Assembly (NCBI GenBank): GCA_036677145.1
Contig: JAKFFF010000058.1
Coordinates: forward strand, 1-64,000
Direction of reading: 5' to 3'
DNA from: CADEED01 sp036677145
GTDB taxonomy: Bacteria > Pseudomonadota > Gammaproteobacteria > Steroidobacterales > Steroidobacteraceae
Length of the DNA: 64,000 bases
The translations under genes were made by a program, and so were the position numbers. Shown here one piece after another: positions 18,001 to 25,795 of the stretch (positions are counted from its first letter, which is position 1; every line of letters begins with the position of its first letter). Below the pieces are notes generated by a model, which was given only the letters and a program-made list of their open reading frames with translations, had not been told where the DNA came from and made no database searches.

Positions 18001-18404
18001 GAGGTATGGAGCGCTACGGCGTGCGGGCGCATTTCAACACCTCGCTCAAAGAGCCGCTGACGCTGGACGACGCTGCTGCAACGCACCTTTACCGGATCGC
18101 CCAGGAGGCCTTCACCAATGCGATCCGCCACGGGCGGGTCACGCAGGTGACGATCGAGCTCGCCACGGGCGAGGGCAGCCTGACGCTGTGCGTACAGGAT
18201 AATGGTAGGGGTTTCGATGAGCGGAACGCCACCAGCAACGGGATGGGGATGAAGCTGATGCGTTATCGCGCGCAGATGCTGGGCGGCGACGTCACGATTT
18301 CCAACGATTCGGCCGGCGGAGTCGTGGTTCGCTGCACCTGCCCCCACCGTGCGCCGCAGGCAGGGGATACGCCGCCCCGCGGCGGTTTTCCGCTGAAAGA
18401 CTGA
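15024..18404 (+). CDS. Soluble seven-PAS NarL-type sensor histidine kinase
   Basis: This 1126-residue protein has no transmembrane segment. Seven tandem PAS/PAC units of about 125 residues end at roughly 138, 268, 398, 530, 655, 780 and 905, each closing with a VxLDID/DIT-type beta strand. HisKA_3 follows with the phosphorylated histidine at residue 920 in GSDLHDGLGQD. The HATPase domain (about 1020-1110) carries VQDNGRGFDERN and NGMGMKLM. It senses cytoplasmic signals and pairs with the LuxR-type regulator 103 bp downstream. The first five PAS units are PAS_3-like and resemble each other, suggesting internal duplication. Confidence 0.9.
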   Translation: MNARPESEQAAEDASLPAEFRSALELAQAAVWDWRPPGDRYQVDEAWTRALGIDVPAGAMSVEQWKRRIHPDDLGAFVAAAESCQHGGDRFECEYRLLAAGHRWLWVLHRGRVVQRERDGGAARITGLLLDIDRRKSEEVARSDSESRLATALWGARAAFWQWHVPSNARTASPLWLAMTGFSRAQWEAMPNPWFNNLHADDRERVDRQLHEHAQGERDSVEFEYRFKTASGEYRWMQDRGRAVEWDLQGRPALVIGVTLDIDAAKRAEASLASSEHMLETAAWGAGIGLWETNFITDTTRWFNDWCDRHDIDPCNGTDHVHRWDDNLHPDEGPEATRRFSEHVNGKAEYYDAEYRIRTRGGLWRWVFERGRVVERDANGKAVRMLGVCMDLDEAKVSERRANARNERVETALQLTTAGVWDWDVEHGVSNHTDGYYRVFGVDPAFGRANIYTWRQLLGTDPDNELENFRNRLRRVDPGASMLETEYRFRHTDGSWHWALDRAYVIERDPEGNTRRVLGLVVDITARKLREMGLSAGDQRFRAIASELRCIIYEIDAATNTLTSEGGEVVLGYPPGYRVRATDWTALVHPDDQPQLQTWYDRNADTTVALQYRIRHHDGHYVTLLDSSVAVRDAAGKTLRIVGVAIDVSEQARAQEALRASQELLQMVAAGTGDWLILVDTERRVQFINRGIRAHSRESIIGQRLDEIAVAEDRENVINALKHVLETGEPVDLQLTSAGTQYGGRYFDSRIRAVRSPDGITGAVINITEITDRRAAMHLRETQARMFELLHEGVVVIDENNTIRMANPAFERMFGFSAGTAVDTSIDDLIAQPPGAHRERIDQRLLGSISDPPGLSPVEFKCRRRDGSTFDAACVATLTHVNGETHRLAVITDVTERRGLEREILEIAGREQLRIGSDLHDGLGQDLTGVALMLRSVVAQLRKENSSTRSDVEDIISLVNGAIESTRAMARGLAPVGADRGGLIAGLQSMAVRGMERYGVRAHFNTSLKEPLTLDDAAATHLYRIAQEAFTNAIRHGRVTQVTIELATGEGSLTLCVQDNGRGFDERNATSNGMGMKLMRYRAQMLGGDVTISNDSAGGVVVRCTCPHRAPQAGDTPPRGGFPLKD

Positions 18405-18507
18405 AATCTGTCTAACTATAGTTCCGCAATAGGCCCCGGGCAGGATTGACGCTTCGCGGTATCTTCGTCACGATCCCCGCCTAATATTTGGGCGTAGGGG
18501 ATTTGTC

Positions 18508-19179
18508 ATGAACGCAGCGTTGGCCATGAAACGGCAGATTCTCATCGTCGACGATCACCCCATCGTGCGCCAGGGCCTGCGCCGGATGTTCGAAGCGGAG
18601 TCGGATCTCGCGGTTTGCGGCGAAGCCGACAGCGAGCCGGCAGCCCGCGAGGCGATCCGCGCGAAAAAACCCGACATCGTCGTCGTCGACCTGTCGCTCG
18701 AGCGTGGCGACGGCATCGAACTAGTTAGACAGATGCACGCCGAGATGCCCGAGCTGCGCATGCTGGTGCTGTCGATGCACGATGAAACCATTTACGCGGA
18801 ACGGCTGCTCGCCGCGGGCGCGATGGGATACATCATGAAACAGGCCGCATCCGACCAGCTGCTGATCGCGGTGCGGCGCGTGCTCGACGGCCGCACGTAC
18901 GTCAGCGAGACCGTGCAGCGCTCGCTCGATCAACGCGCGGGCGAGAGCCGCTCGGAGACGAATGATCCGGTTGCGCGTCTTTCGAATCGCGAAGTGCAGA
19001 TTCTCAACATGATCGGCCGCGGCATGAGTTCGCGCGAAATCGCCCAGGAGTTCACGCTGTCCGTGAAGACGATCGAATCCCATCGCCAGACCATCAAACA
19101 CAAGCTCGGCCTGGCCACCAACAGCCAGCTGCTCCAATACGCAATGAAGTGGTTCAGCGGCGGCACGCAACGCAGCTGA
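18508..19179 (+). CDS. NarL/FixJ-type response regulator
   Basis: This 223-residue protein has a receiver domain (about 7-125) with the phosphoacceptor Asp61 in DIVVVDLSLERGDG, an acidic pair DDH near 15 and a lysine in YIMKQAAS. A LuxR-type HTH (about 155-215) has LSNREVQILNMIGRG and SVKTIESHRQTIKHKLG. It binds DNA when phosphorylated, presumably by the kinase just upstream. AGGGG precedes the ATG at 18508. The stop lies 8 bp before the second hairpin repeat. Confidence 0.95.
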   Translation: MNAALAMKRQILIVDDHPIVRQGLRRMFEAESDLAVCGEADSEPAAREAIRAKKPDIVVVDLSLERGDGIELVRQMHAEMPELRMLVLSMHDETIYAERLLAAGAMGYIMKQAASDQLLIAVRRVLDGRTYVSETVQRSLDQRAGESRSETNDPVARLSNREVQILNMIGRGMSSREIAQEFTLSVKTIESHRQTIKHKLGLATNSQLLQYAMKWFSGGTQRS

Positions 19180-19187
19180 AGATCGTT

Positions 19188-19277
19188 GGTGCCGGGTGGG
19201 GGAAGTGGGGAATTACCTCCGGTAATCCCCGTGTGGCCCCCGCAGGCTGTAATTCCCCACTTCCCCCACCCGGCACC
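19188..19277. repeat. Long hairpin repeat, copy 2
   Basis: Arms 19188-19216 and 19249-19277 are perfectly complementary over 29 bp, with a 32-nt loop. The arm reads GGTGCCGGGTGGGGGAAG, then TGGGGAATTAC. Its arm and parts of its loop (ctccg...tccccgt...ggct) are close to copy 1. It begins 8 bp after the response-regulator stop and separates that gene from the ECF sigma operon on the same strand. Confidence 0.92.
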
Positions 19278-19331
19278 GTTCAAACCCGGACCCCCTGAAA
19301 TGCCTCCAACCTGCGTACACGGGAGAGGCAC

Positions 19332-19904
19332 TTGGCGGACGGTTCAGCAGCCCGAATGGCGACAACCGACAGAGTCGTAGATTTCGACGTCGCGCTCATC
19401 GAGCGTGCACGCCGGGGCGATTCCCGCGCCTTCGAGCGCCTCTACCGCGAACACGTGGGCCGGGTTAACGGATTGTGCCTGCGCATGACGCGTAATCCGG
19501 ACCTCGCCGCCGATTGCACCCAGGATGCCTTCATCAAGGCGTGGAAGGCGCTGCCGCGCTTCGAGGCGCGCAGCAGCTTTTCCACCTGGCTGCACCGGAT
19601 CGCCGTGAACACGGTGCTCGAACGGCGGCGCGGCGGTGCGAACAATGAAATCCCGGTCGAAGATCCGACCGACTACGAGGAGCCCGTGATGGTGCTCGAC
19701 ACGCCAGTGGAAGAAACCGAGCTCGAGGCGGCGATTCAATCGTTGCCGCAGGGCGCGCGTGACGCGCTGGTGTTGTGTGGCCTGTACGGCTACGAACATG
19801 CGGAAGCCGCGTCGATGCTCGGCATCGCCGTGGGTACCTGCAAGGCTCAGCTGCACCGCGCACGCGGACTGCTGCGCGATCGACTGGAACGAGGTGTGCA
19901 ATGA
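19332..19904 (+). CDS. ECF sigma-70 factor
   Basis: This 190-residue protein has region 2 (RLYREHVGRVNGLCLRMT, then DCTQDAFIKAWKALPRF) and region 4 with helix-turn-helix GYEHAEAASMLGIAVGTCKA. It directs RNA polymerase to an envelope-stress or similar regulon. TTG at 19332 has GGGAGAGG four bases upstream; ATG at 19356 is the alternative and has no ribosome site. Its stop overlaps the next start as ATGA, so a cognate membrane regulator is expected next. Confidence 0.9.
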   Translation: MADGSAARMATTDRVVDFDVALIERARRGDSRAFERLYREHVGRVNGLCLRMTRNPDLAADCTQDAFIKAWKALPRFEARSSFSTWLHRIAVNTVLERRRGGANNEIPVEDPTDYEEPVMVLDTPVEETELEAAIQSLPQGARDALVLCGLYGYEHAEAASMLGIAVGTCKAQLHRARGLLRDRLERGVQ

Positions 19905-20449
19905 ACATCCGGCGCGTGAACCGAATCGACGAGCTGCCGCGCGATGTGCCGCCGGCGCGCGATCTGTGGCCCGCGATCGCCCAGGCCATAGAGCAGGCGG
20001 CCGAGGTGGAAAAGGCGGCTCCGATCTCCCGGGGCAGAAACTGGTGGCCGGCGCCCGCCGTGGCGGCCGCGATTGCCCTGGTCGCACTCGGCGTCGTCAT
20101 TGGCCGCCAGATGACCCCCGACGTCGTCGTGACCTCGGCGTCCACGCAGGGCGCGCCCGCGACCAACATCGCGGCGATGCCCGCCGCCTATCAGCGCGAT
20201 GCCAAGTACCGCGAAATGCGCGAAGGCCTGCTGGCCGACGTGGAAAAACGCCTCGAGACCATGCCGGCCGCCGAGCGCGAGAAGGTGGCGGCAAGTCTTG
20301 CGACCCTGCGCCGCTCCATCGGTGAAATCGAAGCAGCGCTCGGACGCGATCCGGCGAATGCGTTGCTGCAAGAGTTGTTGGTGAGTTCCCGCCAGGAAGA
20401 AATGCGCGCGCTGACCGTGGTGCGCGATTCCGGCAGCCAGGAGATCTGA
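19901..20449 (+). CDS. Putative membrane anti-sigma-type protein
   Basis: This 182-residue protein has a short cytoplasmic N-terminus (IDELPRDVPPARDLWPAI), one transmembrane helix (about 49-68) and a periplasmic helical domain rich in Glu, Arg and Ala (about 95-182), likely coiled coil. The layout and the ATGA overlap with the ECF gene suggest an anti-sigma factor, but no zinc-binding ZAS motif is present and no homology was recognised. Confidence 0.65.
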   Translation: MNIRRVNRIDELPRDVPPARDLWPAIAQAIEQAAEVEKAAPISRGRNWWPAPAVAAAIALVALGVVIGRQMTPDVVVTSASTQGAPATNIAAMPAAYQRDAKYREMREGLLADVEKRLETMPAAEREKVAASLATLRRSIGEIEAALGRDPANALLQELLVSSRQEEMRALTVVRDSGSQEI

Positions 20450-20452
20450 ATC

Positions 20453-21352
20453 ATGTTCGAGCTCAAGAATTGTCTTCGTACCGGATTGTCGATCCTGTGC
20501 CTGCTGCCGCTCGCGGCGGCGGCGGCTGACAAGCCCGTGGAGCGCAGGGTCGCGGCGGACGCAAACGGCGAGGTCGTCATTTCCAACGTCTCCGGCTCCG
20601 TCGACGTGCGCGGCTGGGACCGCAACGAAGTGCTGGTTTCCGGGCGTCTCGGCGCAGACGTCGAACGTGTCGACGTTGAATCCTCCGGCGGCCGCACCGT
20701 CATCAAGGTCGTGCTGCCGCGCGGCCACTCCGGCGACGGCGATGCCGAGCTCGATGTGCAGATTCCGCGCGGCAGCCGCGTCGAAGCTTCCGTCGTCAGC
20801 GCGGATCTTTCCTCGCGCGGAGTACTGGGCTCCCAGCGTCTCAAGAGTGTGAGCGGCGAAATCACCGCCGACATCGCCGGCGATGATTCAGAGGTGCGCA
20901 CCGTCAGCGGCGATCTGACGATCCGCGGCAACGGCAAACCGTCGCGCCTGCGCGCCAGCTCGGTCAGTGGCGACATCGACCTGACGAACACTGCCGGCTC
21001 GGTCGACGTCGTCACGGTCAGCGGCAGTTCGCGCGTGGACATCATCGACGCCAGCGACGTGCGCGGCCGCACGACATCGGGCGACCTCGAGTTGCGCGCC
21101 AAACTCACGCGCGACGGGCGCGTCGATGTCGAAGGCGTCAGCGGCGAAATCACGATGCGTGTCTCGGCGCCGGGCGGGTTCTCGACCGAGATCGAATCCT
21201 TCAGCGGCGACATCAACGGCTGCCTGGCGGGCGAATCCGAGCGCGTCAGTAAATACGGCCCCGGCGTGCGGCTCAACCTGCGCACGGTCGAAGCCGGCGC
21301 ACGCGTGCGCGCGAAGACGCTGTCAGGCGACATCGACATCTGCGATCGATGA
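20453..21352 (+). CDS. DUF4097-type secreted beta-repeat protein
   Basis: This 299-residue protein has a signal peptide ending LAAAAAD. A repeating beta pattern runs through the rest, with the motif VSG(D/E)I recurring about every 20 residues (ISNVSGSVDV, SVSGEITAD, TVSGDLTI, SVSGDIDL, GVSGEITM, SFSGDINGC, TLSGDIDIC). This matches DUF4097, predicted right-handed beta-helix surface or periplasmic proteins. The start is 3 bp after the anti-sigma-type gene, so all three are cotranscribed and the protein may be the sigma factor's effector or signal source. Confidence 0.85.
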   Translation: MFELKNCLRTGLSILCLLPLAAAAADKPVERRVAADANGEVVISNVSGSVDVRGWDRNEVLVSGRLGADVERVDVESSGGRTVIKVVLPRGHSGDGDAELDVQIPRGSRVEASVVSADLSSRGVLGSQRLKSVSGEITADIAGDDSEVRTVSGDLTIRGNGKPSRLRASSVSGDIDLTNTAGSVDVVTVSGSSRVDIIDASDVRGRTTSGDLELRAKLTRDGRVDVEGVSGEITMRVSAPGGFSTEIESFSGDINGCLAGESERVSKYGPGVRLNLRTVEAGARVRAKTLSGDIDICDR

Positions 21353-21466
21353 TTTCCGGCTGATTTCCGGCTGGCCTCGCTTGTTCCGGGGCTGATGCCC
21401 GGTCGGAATGCGCAACCCCGCGCAGGCGCTCTGCGACCGGACCGACCTCGCTACAATGTCGGCCGC

Positions 21467-22672
21467 GTGCGAGTCCTCAAATGGGTTTCCCTGGGTTTTG
21501 GTGCGATCCTCGCGCTCGCCGTCATTGGCGTGCTGCTGATCGTCTGGTTCGTCGACCCAAACCGGTTCAAGCCACGAATCGAAGCCGCGGTGCGTAACGC
21601 CACCGGGCGCGAGTTTGCGCTCAAGGGCGACATCGATCTCGGTTTCTTCCCCTGGCTCGCGCTGCGCGCCGGGCAAGGCAGCTTTGGCAATGCTCCGGGC
21701 TTTGGTCCCGACCCTTTGGCGACGTGGCAGAGCGCGCAGCTCGGAGTGCGGCTGATACCGCTGCTGCGCGGCGAGCTGGTGATCGATCGCGTGCGGCTCT
21801 CCGGCGCCGATGTTCGTCTGGTCAGACACGCGGACGGGCACGGAAACTGGGAAGGCATCGGTTCGGACGCGCCCGCGGAACCCGCTGGCAACCGCCGGGA
21901 CGTGAGTGTCGACGGCGTGGAGATTCGCGACAGCCGCGTGTCCTTCGTGGACGAGGGAACGTCGCAGCGCATCGAGGTCACGGCCCTCGATCTGACCACC
22001 GACGAAATCAAGCTGGGCGAGCCGTTCACGGATACCGAGATCGAGGGCCGGCTGCACATGGACGGTTTCGCCGCGGACGGCGTGCCGTTTCGACTTGCGG
22101 TACCCAAGGCCGAGCTCGCCAAGGATTACGCAAGCTTCAGCGTCGATGAATTCGCAGCGAAGTTCGGCGGCTTCGAAACCGAAGGCGCCGTGCGCGGCGA
22201 ACTCGGCGAGAAAATGAATCTCGCGGGGAGCGTCGACACCAACGAGTTCGATCTGAGCGCATTGCTGAGAACGGTCGGCATCGAGCCGCCGAAGACTACC
22301 GACCCCAAAGCGCTGGGCCGTATCTCGGCCAGGGCAACCTGGGCTTTCGACGCGGGCGCCATACAGGTCGATCCCCTGGCGCTCACGCTCGATGACACGA
22401 AATTCACCGGCAATTTCCGGCTCGGCGCCGGCGAGGACGCGATCGGTGAGTTCCTGTTGTCGGGTGATTCACTCGACATCGCGCGATACGTTCCGCCGAC
22501 GGATCCGCAGAGCGAGCCTTTCGTATTGCCGACGGCGCAACTCAAGGCGCTGCGATTTCGCGGCGTGATCGAACTGGCGACGGCCCGGTACGACGACATC
22601 CTGATGAAGGGCGTGACATTGCGGCTGCTGCTCGACGAGAACGGCTTGCGCAGCGAGAGCAAGGCGCCGTGA
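21467..22672 (+). CDS. AsmA-family protein, C-terminally short
   Basis: This 401-residue protein has one N-terminal transmembrane helix, then the AsmA chain start (VDPNRFKPRIEAAVRNATGR, LKGDIDLGFFPWLALR). AsmA-like proteins span the periplasm and help move phospholipids to the outer membrane. Homologs next to mutY usually have 600-700 residues; here the ORF stops right after DDILMKGVTLRLLLDENGL, where the C-terminal AsmA domain should continue. The GTG at 21467 is chosen because TACAAT, a -10-like box, lies just upstream. The stop overlaps the mutY GTG. Confidence 0.8.
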   Translation: MRVLKWVSLGFGAILALAVIGVLLIVWFVDPNRFKPRIEAAVRNATGREFALKGDIDLGFFPWLALRAGQGSFGNAPGFGPDPLATWQSAQLGVRLIPLLRGELVIDRVRLSGADVRLVRHADGHGNWEGIGSDAPAEPAGNRRDVSVDGVEIRDSRVSFVDEGTSQRIEVTALDLTTDEIKLGEPFTDTEIEGRLHMDGFAADGVPFRLAVPKAELAKDYASFSVDEFAAKFGGFETEGAVRGELGEKMNLAGSVDTNEFDLSALLRTVGIEPPKTTDPKALGRISARATWAFDAGAIQVDPLALTLDDTKFTGNFRLGAGEDAIGEFLLSGDSLDIARYVPPTDPQSEPFVLPTAQLKALRFRGVIELATARYDDILMKGVTLRLLLDENGLRSESKAP

Positions 22673-23754
22673 AACGCGCGCAACCGCGGATCAGTCCGGA
22701 CATCGCGCCGCGCCTCGTGGCATGGCACGCGTGTGCCGGTCGTCACGACCTGCCGTGGCAGAAACATCCATCGAAAGCGGGCCGCGCGTACCGCGTCTGG
22801 GTTTCGGAAATCATGTTGCAGCAGACGCAGGTCGGCACGGTGATTCCGTACTTCGAACGCTTCATGGAGAGGTTTCCCGACGTACGCGCGCTCGCGGACG
22901 CGGCGCCCGACGAAGTACTGCACCTGTGGACCGGCCTCGGTTATTACGCGCGCGCGCGCAACCTGCATCGCGCGGCGCAGGTCATCCGCGATGAGCACGA
23001 TGGAGTATTTCCGCGTGAATTCGATGCGGTGGTCGCGTTGCCCGGCATCGGCCGCTCGACGGCGGGCGCGATACTCGCGTTGTCGGCGAATTCACGTCAC
23101 GCGATTCTCGATGGCAACGTGAAACGCGTGTTGTCGCGTTACTACGAAGTCGAAGGTGCGCCTGACGATGCGGCGACGCTCGAATCGCTGTGGATTCTCG
23201 CCGATGAGAACACGCCGGAGACGGACGTCGCCACGTACACGCAGGCGATCATGGATCTCGGCGCTACGCTCTGTACGCGCGCAAAACCGCGCTGCGGCGA
23301 ATGTCCGCTTGCCGCGGACTGCCGCGCGCGCATTGCGGGCCGGCAGGGTGAGCTACCGGCTCCCAAGCGCAAACGCGCCGCGCGCCGCCGCCGCCATGCC
23401 GTGATGCTGGTCGCGCGCCACGAGCGCACCGTGCTGCTCGTGCAACGCCCGGCCCACGGCATCTGGGGCGGGTTGTGGTGCTTGCCGGAATTCGCGGACC
23501 GGGCCGCCGCCGAATCCTTCGCGGCGACGGAACTTTCGAACGCAACGCTCGTGTCCGCGGTGTTGCCCGACATCGAACACAGCTTCACGCACTTCGATCT
23601 GACGATCACGCCACTCGTGGCGAGCTGTCGTCACGTTGCGCACGTACACGAGGGAGGCGCGCTATGGTATGACCTCGCGCGGCCCGCGCGCGTCGGATTG
23701 CCGGCGCCAATCAAGACATTGCTCGCTGACCTGTCGGAGAACTTCGTTGACTAG
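22669..23754 (+). CDS. mutY: A/G-specific adenine glycosylase
   Basis: MutY removes adenine mispaired with 8-oxoguanine. This 361-residue protein has the catalytic glutamate in VSEIMLQQTQV near 46, the HhH segment LPGIGRSTAGAIL near 125, the catalytic aspartate in LDGNVKRVLSRY near 147, the 4Fe-4S ligands CTRAKPRCGECPLAADC near 202 and a C-terminal NUDIX-like MutT domain (about 240-355) that reads 8-oxoG. The GTG start overlaps the AsmA stop as GTGA. yggX follows 1 bp after the stop. Confidence 0.96.
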   Translation: MKRAQPRISPDIAPRLVAWHACAGRHDLPWQKHPSKAGRAYRVWVSEIMLQQTQVGTVIPYFERFMERFPDVRALADAAPDEVLHLWTGLGYYARARNLHRAAQVIRDEHDGVFPREFDAVVALPGIGRSTAGAILALSANSRHAILDGNVKRVLSRYYEVEGAPDDAATLESLWILADENTPETDVATYTQAIMDLGATLCTRAKPRCGECPLAADCRARIAGRQGELPAPKRKRAARRRRHAVMLVARHERTVLLVQRPAHGIWGGLWCLPEFADRAAAESFAATELSNATLVSAVLPDIEHSFTHFDLTITPLVASCRHVAHVHEGGALWYDLARPARVGLPAPIKTLLADLSENFVD

Positions 23755-23755
23755 A

Positions 23756-24016
23756 ATGGTTAATTGCGTGCTGCTCGGACGAGAAGCCCCCGGCCTCGAC
23801 AAGCCGCCGTATCCGGGTGAACTCGGCAAACGCGTGTTCGAAAACGTGTCGAAGGAAGCCTGGCAGCAGTGGGTGCGTCACCAGGTCATGCTCATCAACG
23901 AGTACCGGCTGACACCGATCGAGCCCGCGCACCGCAAGCGGCTCGAGTTCGAGATGGAGAAGTTTTTCTTCGGTGACGGATCATCAAAGCCCGCGGACTA
24001 CGTCGCCCCGAAGTGA
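23756..24016 (+). CDS. yggX: Fe(II) trafficking / oxidative damage protection protein
   Basis: This 86-residue protein has the full YggX pattern: CVLLGREAPGLDKPPYPGEL, FENVSKEAWQQWVRHQVMLI and a C-terminal RKRLEFEMEKFFFG. YggX protects iron-sulfur enzymes from oxidative damage and is commonly found beside mutY, as here. The start ATG follows the mutY stop by one base, so translation is likely coupled. TAGAAT overlaps the junction and could also act as a -10 box. Confidence 0.95.
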   Translation: MVNCVLLGREAPGLDKPPYPGELGKRVFENVSKEAWQQWVRHQVMLINEYRLTPIEPAHRKRLEFEMEKFFFGDGSSKPADYVAPK

Positions 24017-24083
24017 CGTGGTGCCGGGGCGGGTTCCCCGGATGAGCGCGCCCGCTGCCGAATTCCATGCCGGGCGACTCGCG

Positions 24084-24115
24084 AAAAAAAAGACGGCGCA
24101 ATTGCTTGCGCCGTC
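24084..24115 (-). terminator. Intrinsic terminator of the pirin gene
   Basis: The stem GACGGCGCAA (24092-24101) pairs with TTGCGCCGTC (24106-24115) around a 4-nt loop. On the minus strand it is followed by eight T (24084-24091). It lies downstream of the pirin stop at 24151. Confidence 0.9.
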
Positions 24116-24150
24116 CACGCTTGCGGCAGGAGGGGGAATCCCGCCGGGTT

Positions 24151-25014
24151 CTAGAACCTGCCAGCCTGAAAGTCCGCGAAGGCCTGTTGCAGCTCCTCGC
24201 GGGTGTTCATCACAAACGGGCCATAACGGGCCACGGGTTCACGCAACGGACGGCCCGCCACGAGAATCGCGCGGCTGCGCGGCGCGCGCCCGCTGAGACT
24301 CACTTCCGAGCCGTCACCGAGCACCGCGAGTTCCTGTGCATTGATCGTCGCCGCTTCACGCGAAACGCCGACCGACAACGCGCCTTCGTAGACGTACACG
24401 AAGGCCGAGTGGCCCGCCGGCACCGGCAACACGAAGTCCACGCCCGCGTCGAGCCGGATGTCCATGTACGTCGGGTCGGTCGCCGGCTGCTTCACGGGGC
24501 CAGTCGCGCCATCGAGGTTGCCCGCGATGACCTTCACGTTGACGCCGGGCTTGTCCACCACGGGCAGCTTCTCACCGCCGAACTCCTGGTAGTTAGGCGC
24601 CGTCATCTTGTCCTTCGCCGGCAGGTTCATCCACAGCTGGAAGCCGCGCATCTTGCCCTCGGATTGTTCCGGCATCTCCGAATGCACGATGCCCCGGCCC
24701 GCGGTCATCCACTGAACGGCGCCCGGCTCGAGCACTCCTTCATTGCCGTGGTTGTCCTTGTGGCGCATGCGTCCGTCGAGCATGTACGTGACGGTTTCAA
24801 AACCGCGATGCGGATGGTCCGGAAAACCAGCGATGTAGTCCTCGGCCTTGTCGGTGCCGAATTCGTCGAGCAGCAGAAACGGATCGAGATCCGGCAGCCG
24901 CGGCTGGCCGATGACTCGAGTGAGCTTGACGCCCGCGCCGTCGGACGCGGGCATGCCGCGCAACGTTTGCGTTACAGCGCGCGGAGTCTTGGCGACGATG
25001 GTTTCGGTTTTCAT
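24151..25014 (-). CDS. Pirin-family bicupin protein
   Basis: This 287-residue cytoplasmic protein is a double cupin. The N-terminal cupin has the metal ligands H67 and H69 in FPDHPHRGFE, and H111 and E113 in GRGIVHSEMPE, all conserved in pirin and quercetinase-type relatives. A second cupin fold follows (about 165-270). Pirins bind iron and have been linked to redox sensing and quercetin dioxygenase activity; the substrate here is unknown. The gene has its own terminator. Confidence 0.9.
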   Translation of the reverse strand: MKTETIVAKTPRAVTQTLRGMPASDGAGVKLTRVIGQPRLPDLDPFLLLDEFGTDKAEDYIAGFPDHPHRGFETVTYMLDGRMRHKDNHGNEGVLEPGAVQWMTAGRGIVHSEMPEQSEGKMRGFQLWMNLPAKDKMTAPNYQEFGGEKLPVVDKPGVNVKVIAGNLDGATGPVKQPATDPTYMDIRLDAGVDFVLPVPAGHSAFVYVYEGALSVGVSREAATINAQELAVLGDGSEVSLSGRAPRSRAILVAGRPLREPVARYGPFVMNTREELQQAFADFQAGRF

Positions 25015-25254
25015 AGGTCGCCCGAAATATGGCCGCGAGTCGCGGATCTCAAGTCAATGGCGAACCAGGCCGGTTGTTAGGCGCCCGCGCGACTCGCCGC
25101 TTGCAAAACGGCCTCCGCTTGACCGTTTCATGACCTGCAATGCGCCGCGCCGCGCGGAATGGGCGAGGGCGGACCTGGGAGCGCCTGATCCATCGATTCT
25201 CGTCGCTTAAAAACCCTAGTGCTCACCGAATCAAGTACTTACACGCAGACTTGC
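25015..25254. other. Intergenic stretch, no gene seen
   Basis: Between pirin and the tRNA-Phe promoter I see no convincing coding sequence. The stretch holds one GTTGTTAG octamer (25073-25080) and an A-rich patch near 25208. Promoter elements for pirin should lie close to 25015, but none is clear. Confidence 0.5.
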
Positions 25255-25283
25255 TTGACGCGCCGCTGGGGCGCCGCTTTAAT
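25255..25283 (+). promoter_or_regulatory. Sigma-70 promoter of tRNA-Phe
   Basis: A -35 box TTGACG (25255-25260) and a -10 box TTTAAT (25278-25283) are separated by exactly 17 bp. A GC-rich discriminator follows, as expected for growth-rate-controlled stable RNA. The tRNA starts 48 bp beyond the -10. Confidence 0.75.
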
Positions 25284-25330
25284 ACGCGCCCCTCGATCGA
25301 GGGCCCCTCTGCGAGGGTGATTCCAACGGC

Positions 25331-25406
25331 GGCCGGGTAGCTCAGTTGGTAGAGCAGCGGATTGAAAATCCGCGTGTCGTTGGTTCGATTCCGACCCCGG
25401 CCACCA
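25331..25406 (+). tRNA. tRNA-Phe (anticodon GAA)
   Basis: Acceptor arms GGCCGGG (25331-25337) and CCCGGCC (25396-25402) pair fully. The anticodon stem GCGGA/TCCGC encloses TTGAAAA, giving anticodon GAA. The D-arm TAGCTCAGTTGGTAGAGC and T-loop TTCGATT are canonical. Discriminator A25403 and CCA at 25404-25406 are encoded. Confidence 0.98.
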
Positions 25407-25497
25407 CCTCACTTCGCTTCGCTTCGTTCGGCGCTGGCCGGGGTCGTAATTCCTGCGCTCGCTGCCGCTCGCGGCCGGCCGTGAGAGGATGCGCGCC

Positions 25498-25749
25498 ATG
25501 AATCTCGAATGGCTTGGTTACGCCGCGGCGCTGCTCACAAGCGGTTCCTTCATACCTCAGGCCGTCATGACCATCCGCTCGCGCGACACGCGCGGCATCT
25601 CTCGCGGCATGTATGTGATCTTCACCATCGGTGTCGCGTTCTGGCTCGCCTACGGCATCGCGATCGGATCGTGGCCGATGATCCTCGCGAATACCGCGAC
25701 GCTTTGTCTCGCTGCGACCATCCTTGTCCTGAAGCTTCGTTACGGGTGA
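25498..25749 (+). CDS. SemiSWEET-family sugar transporter
   Basis: This 83-residue protein has three membrane helices and the PQ-loop motif SGSFIPQAVM near residue 17, followed by RSRDTRGISRGMY, as in bacterial SemiSWEETs, which dimerise to carry sugars through the inner membrane. The ATG at 25498 is chosen over 25489 because GAGAGG (25483-25488) is at normal distance from it and touches the other. The substrate is unproven; a family role in sugar uptake fits the neighbouring TonB receptor. Confidence 0.9.
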   Translation: MNLEWLGYAAALLTSGSFIPQAVMTIRSRDTRGISRGMYVIFTIGVAFWLAYGIAIGSWPMILANTATLCLAATILVLKLRYG

Positions 25750-25795
25750 ATTTCCCCGGCAGCAGCCCTTTGGTCATCCACTACTGGCAAAGTCC

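Noticed and set aside
25239..25499. Minus-strand open frame over tRNA-Phe
   Set aside because: It covers a certain tRNA gene and its promoter and is a known kind of false gene call.
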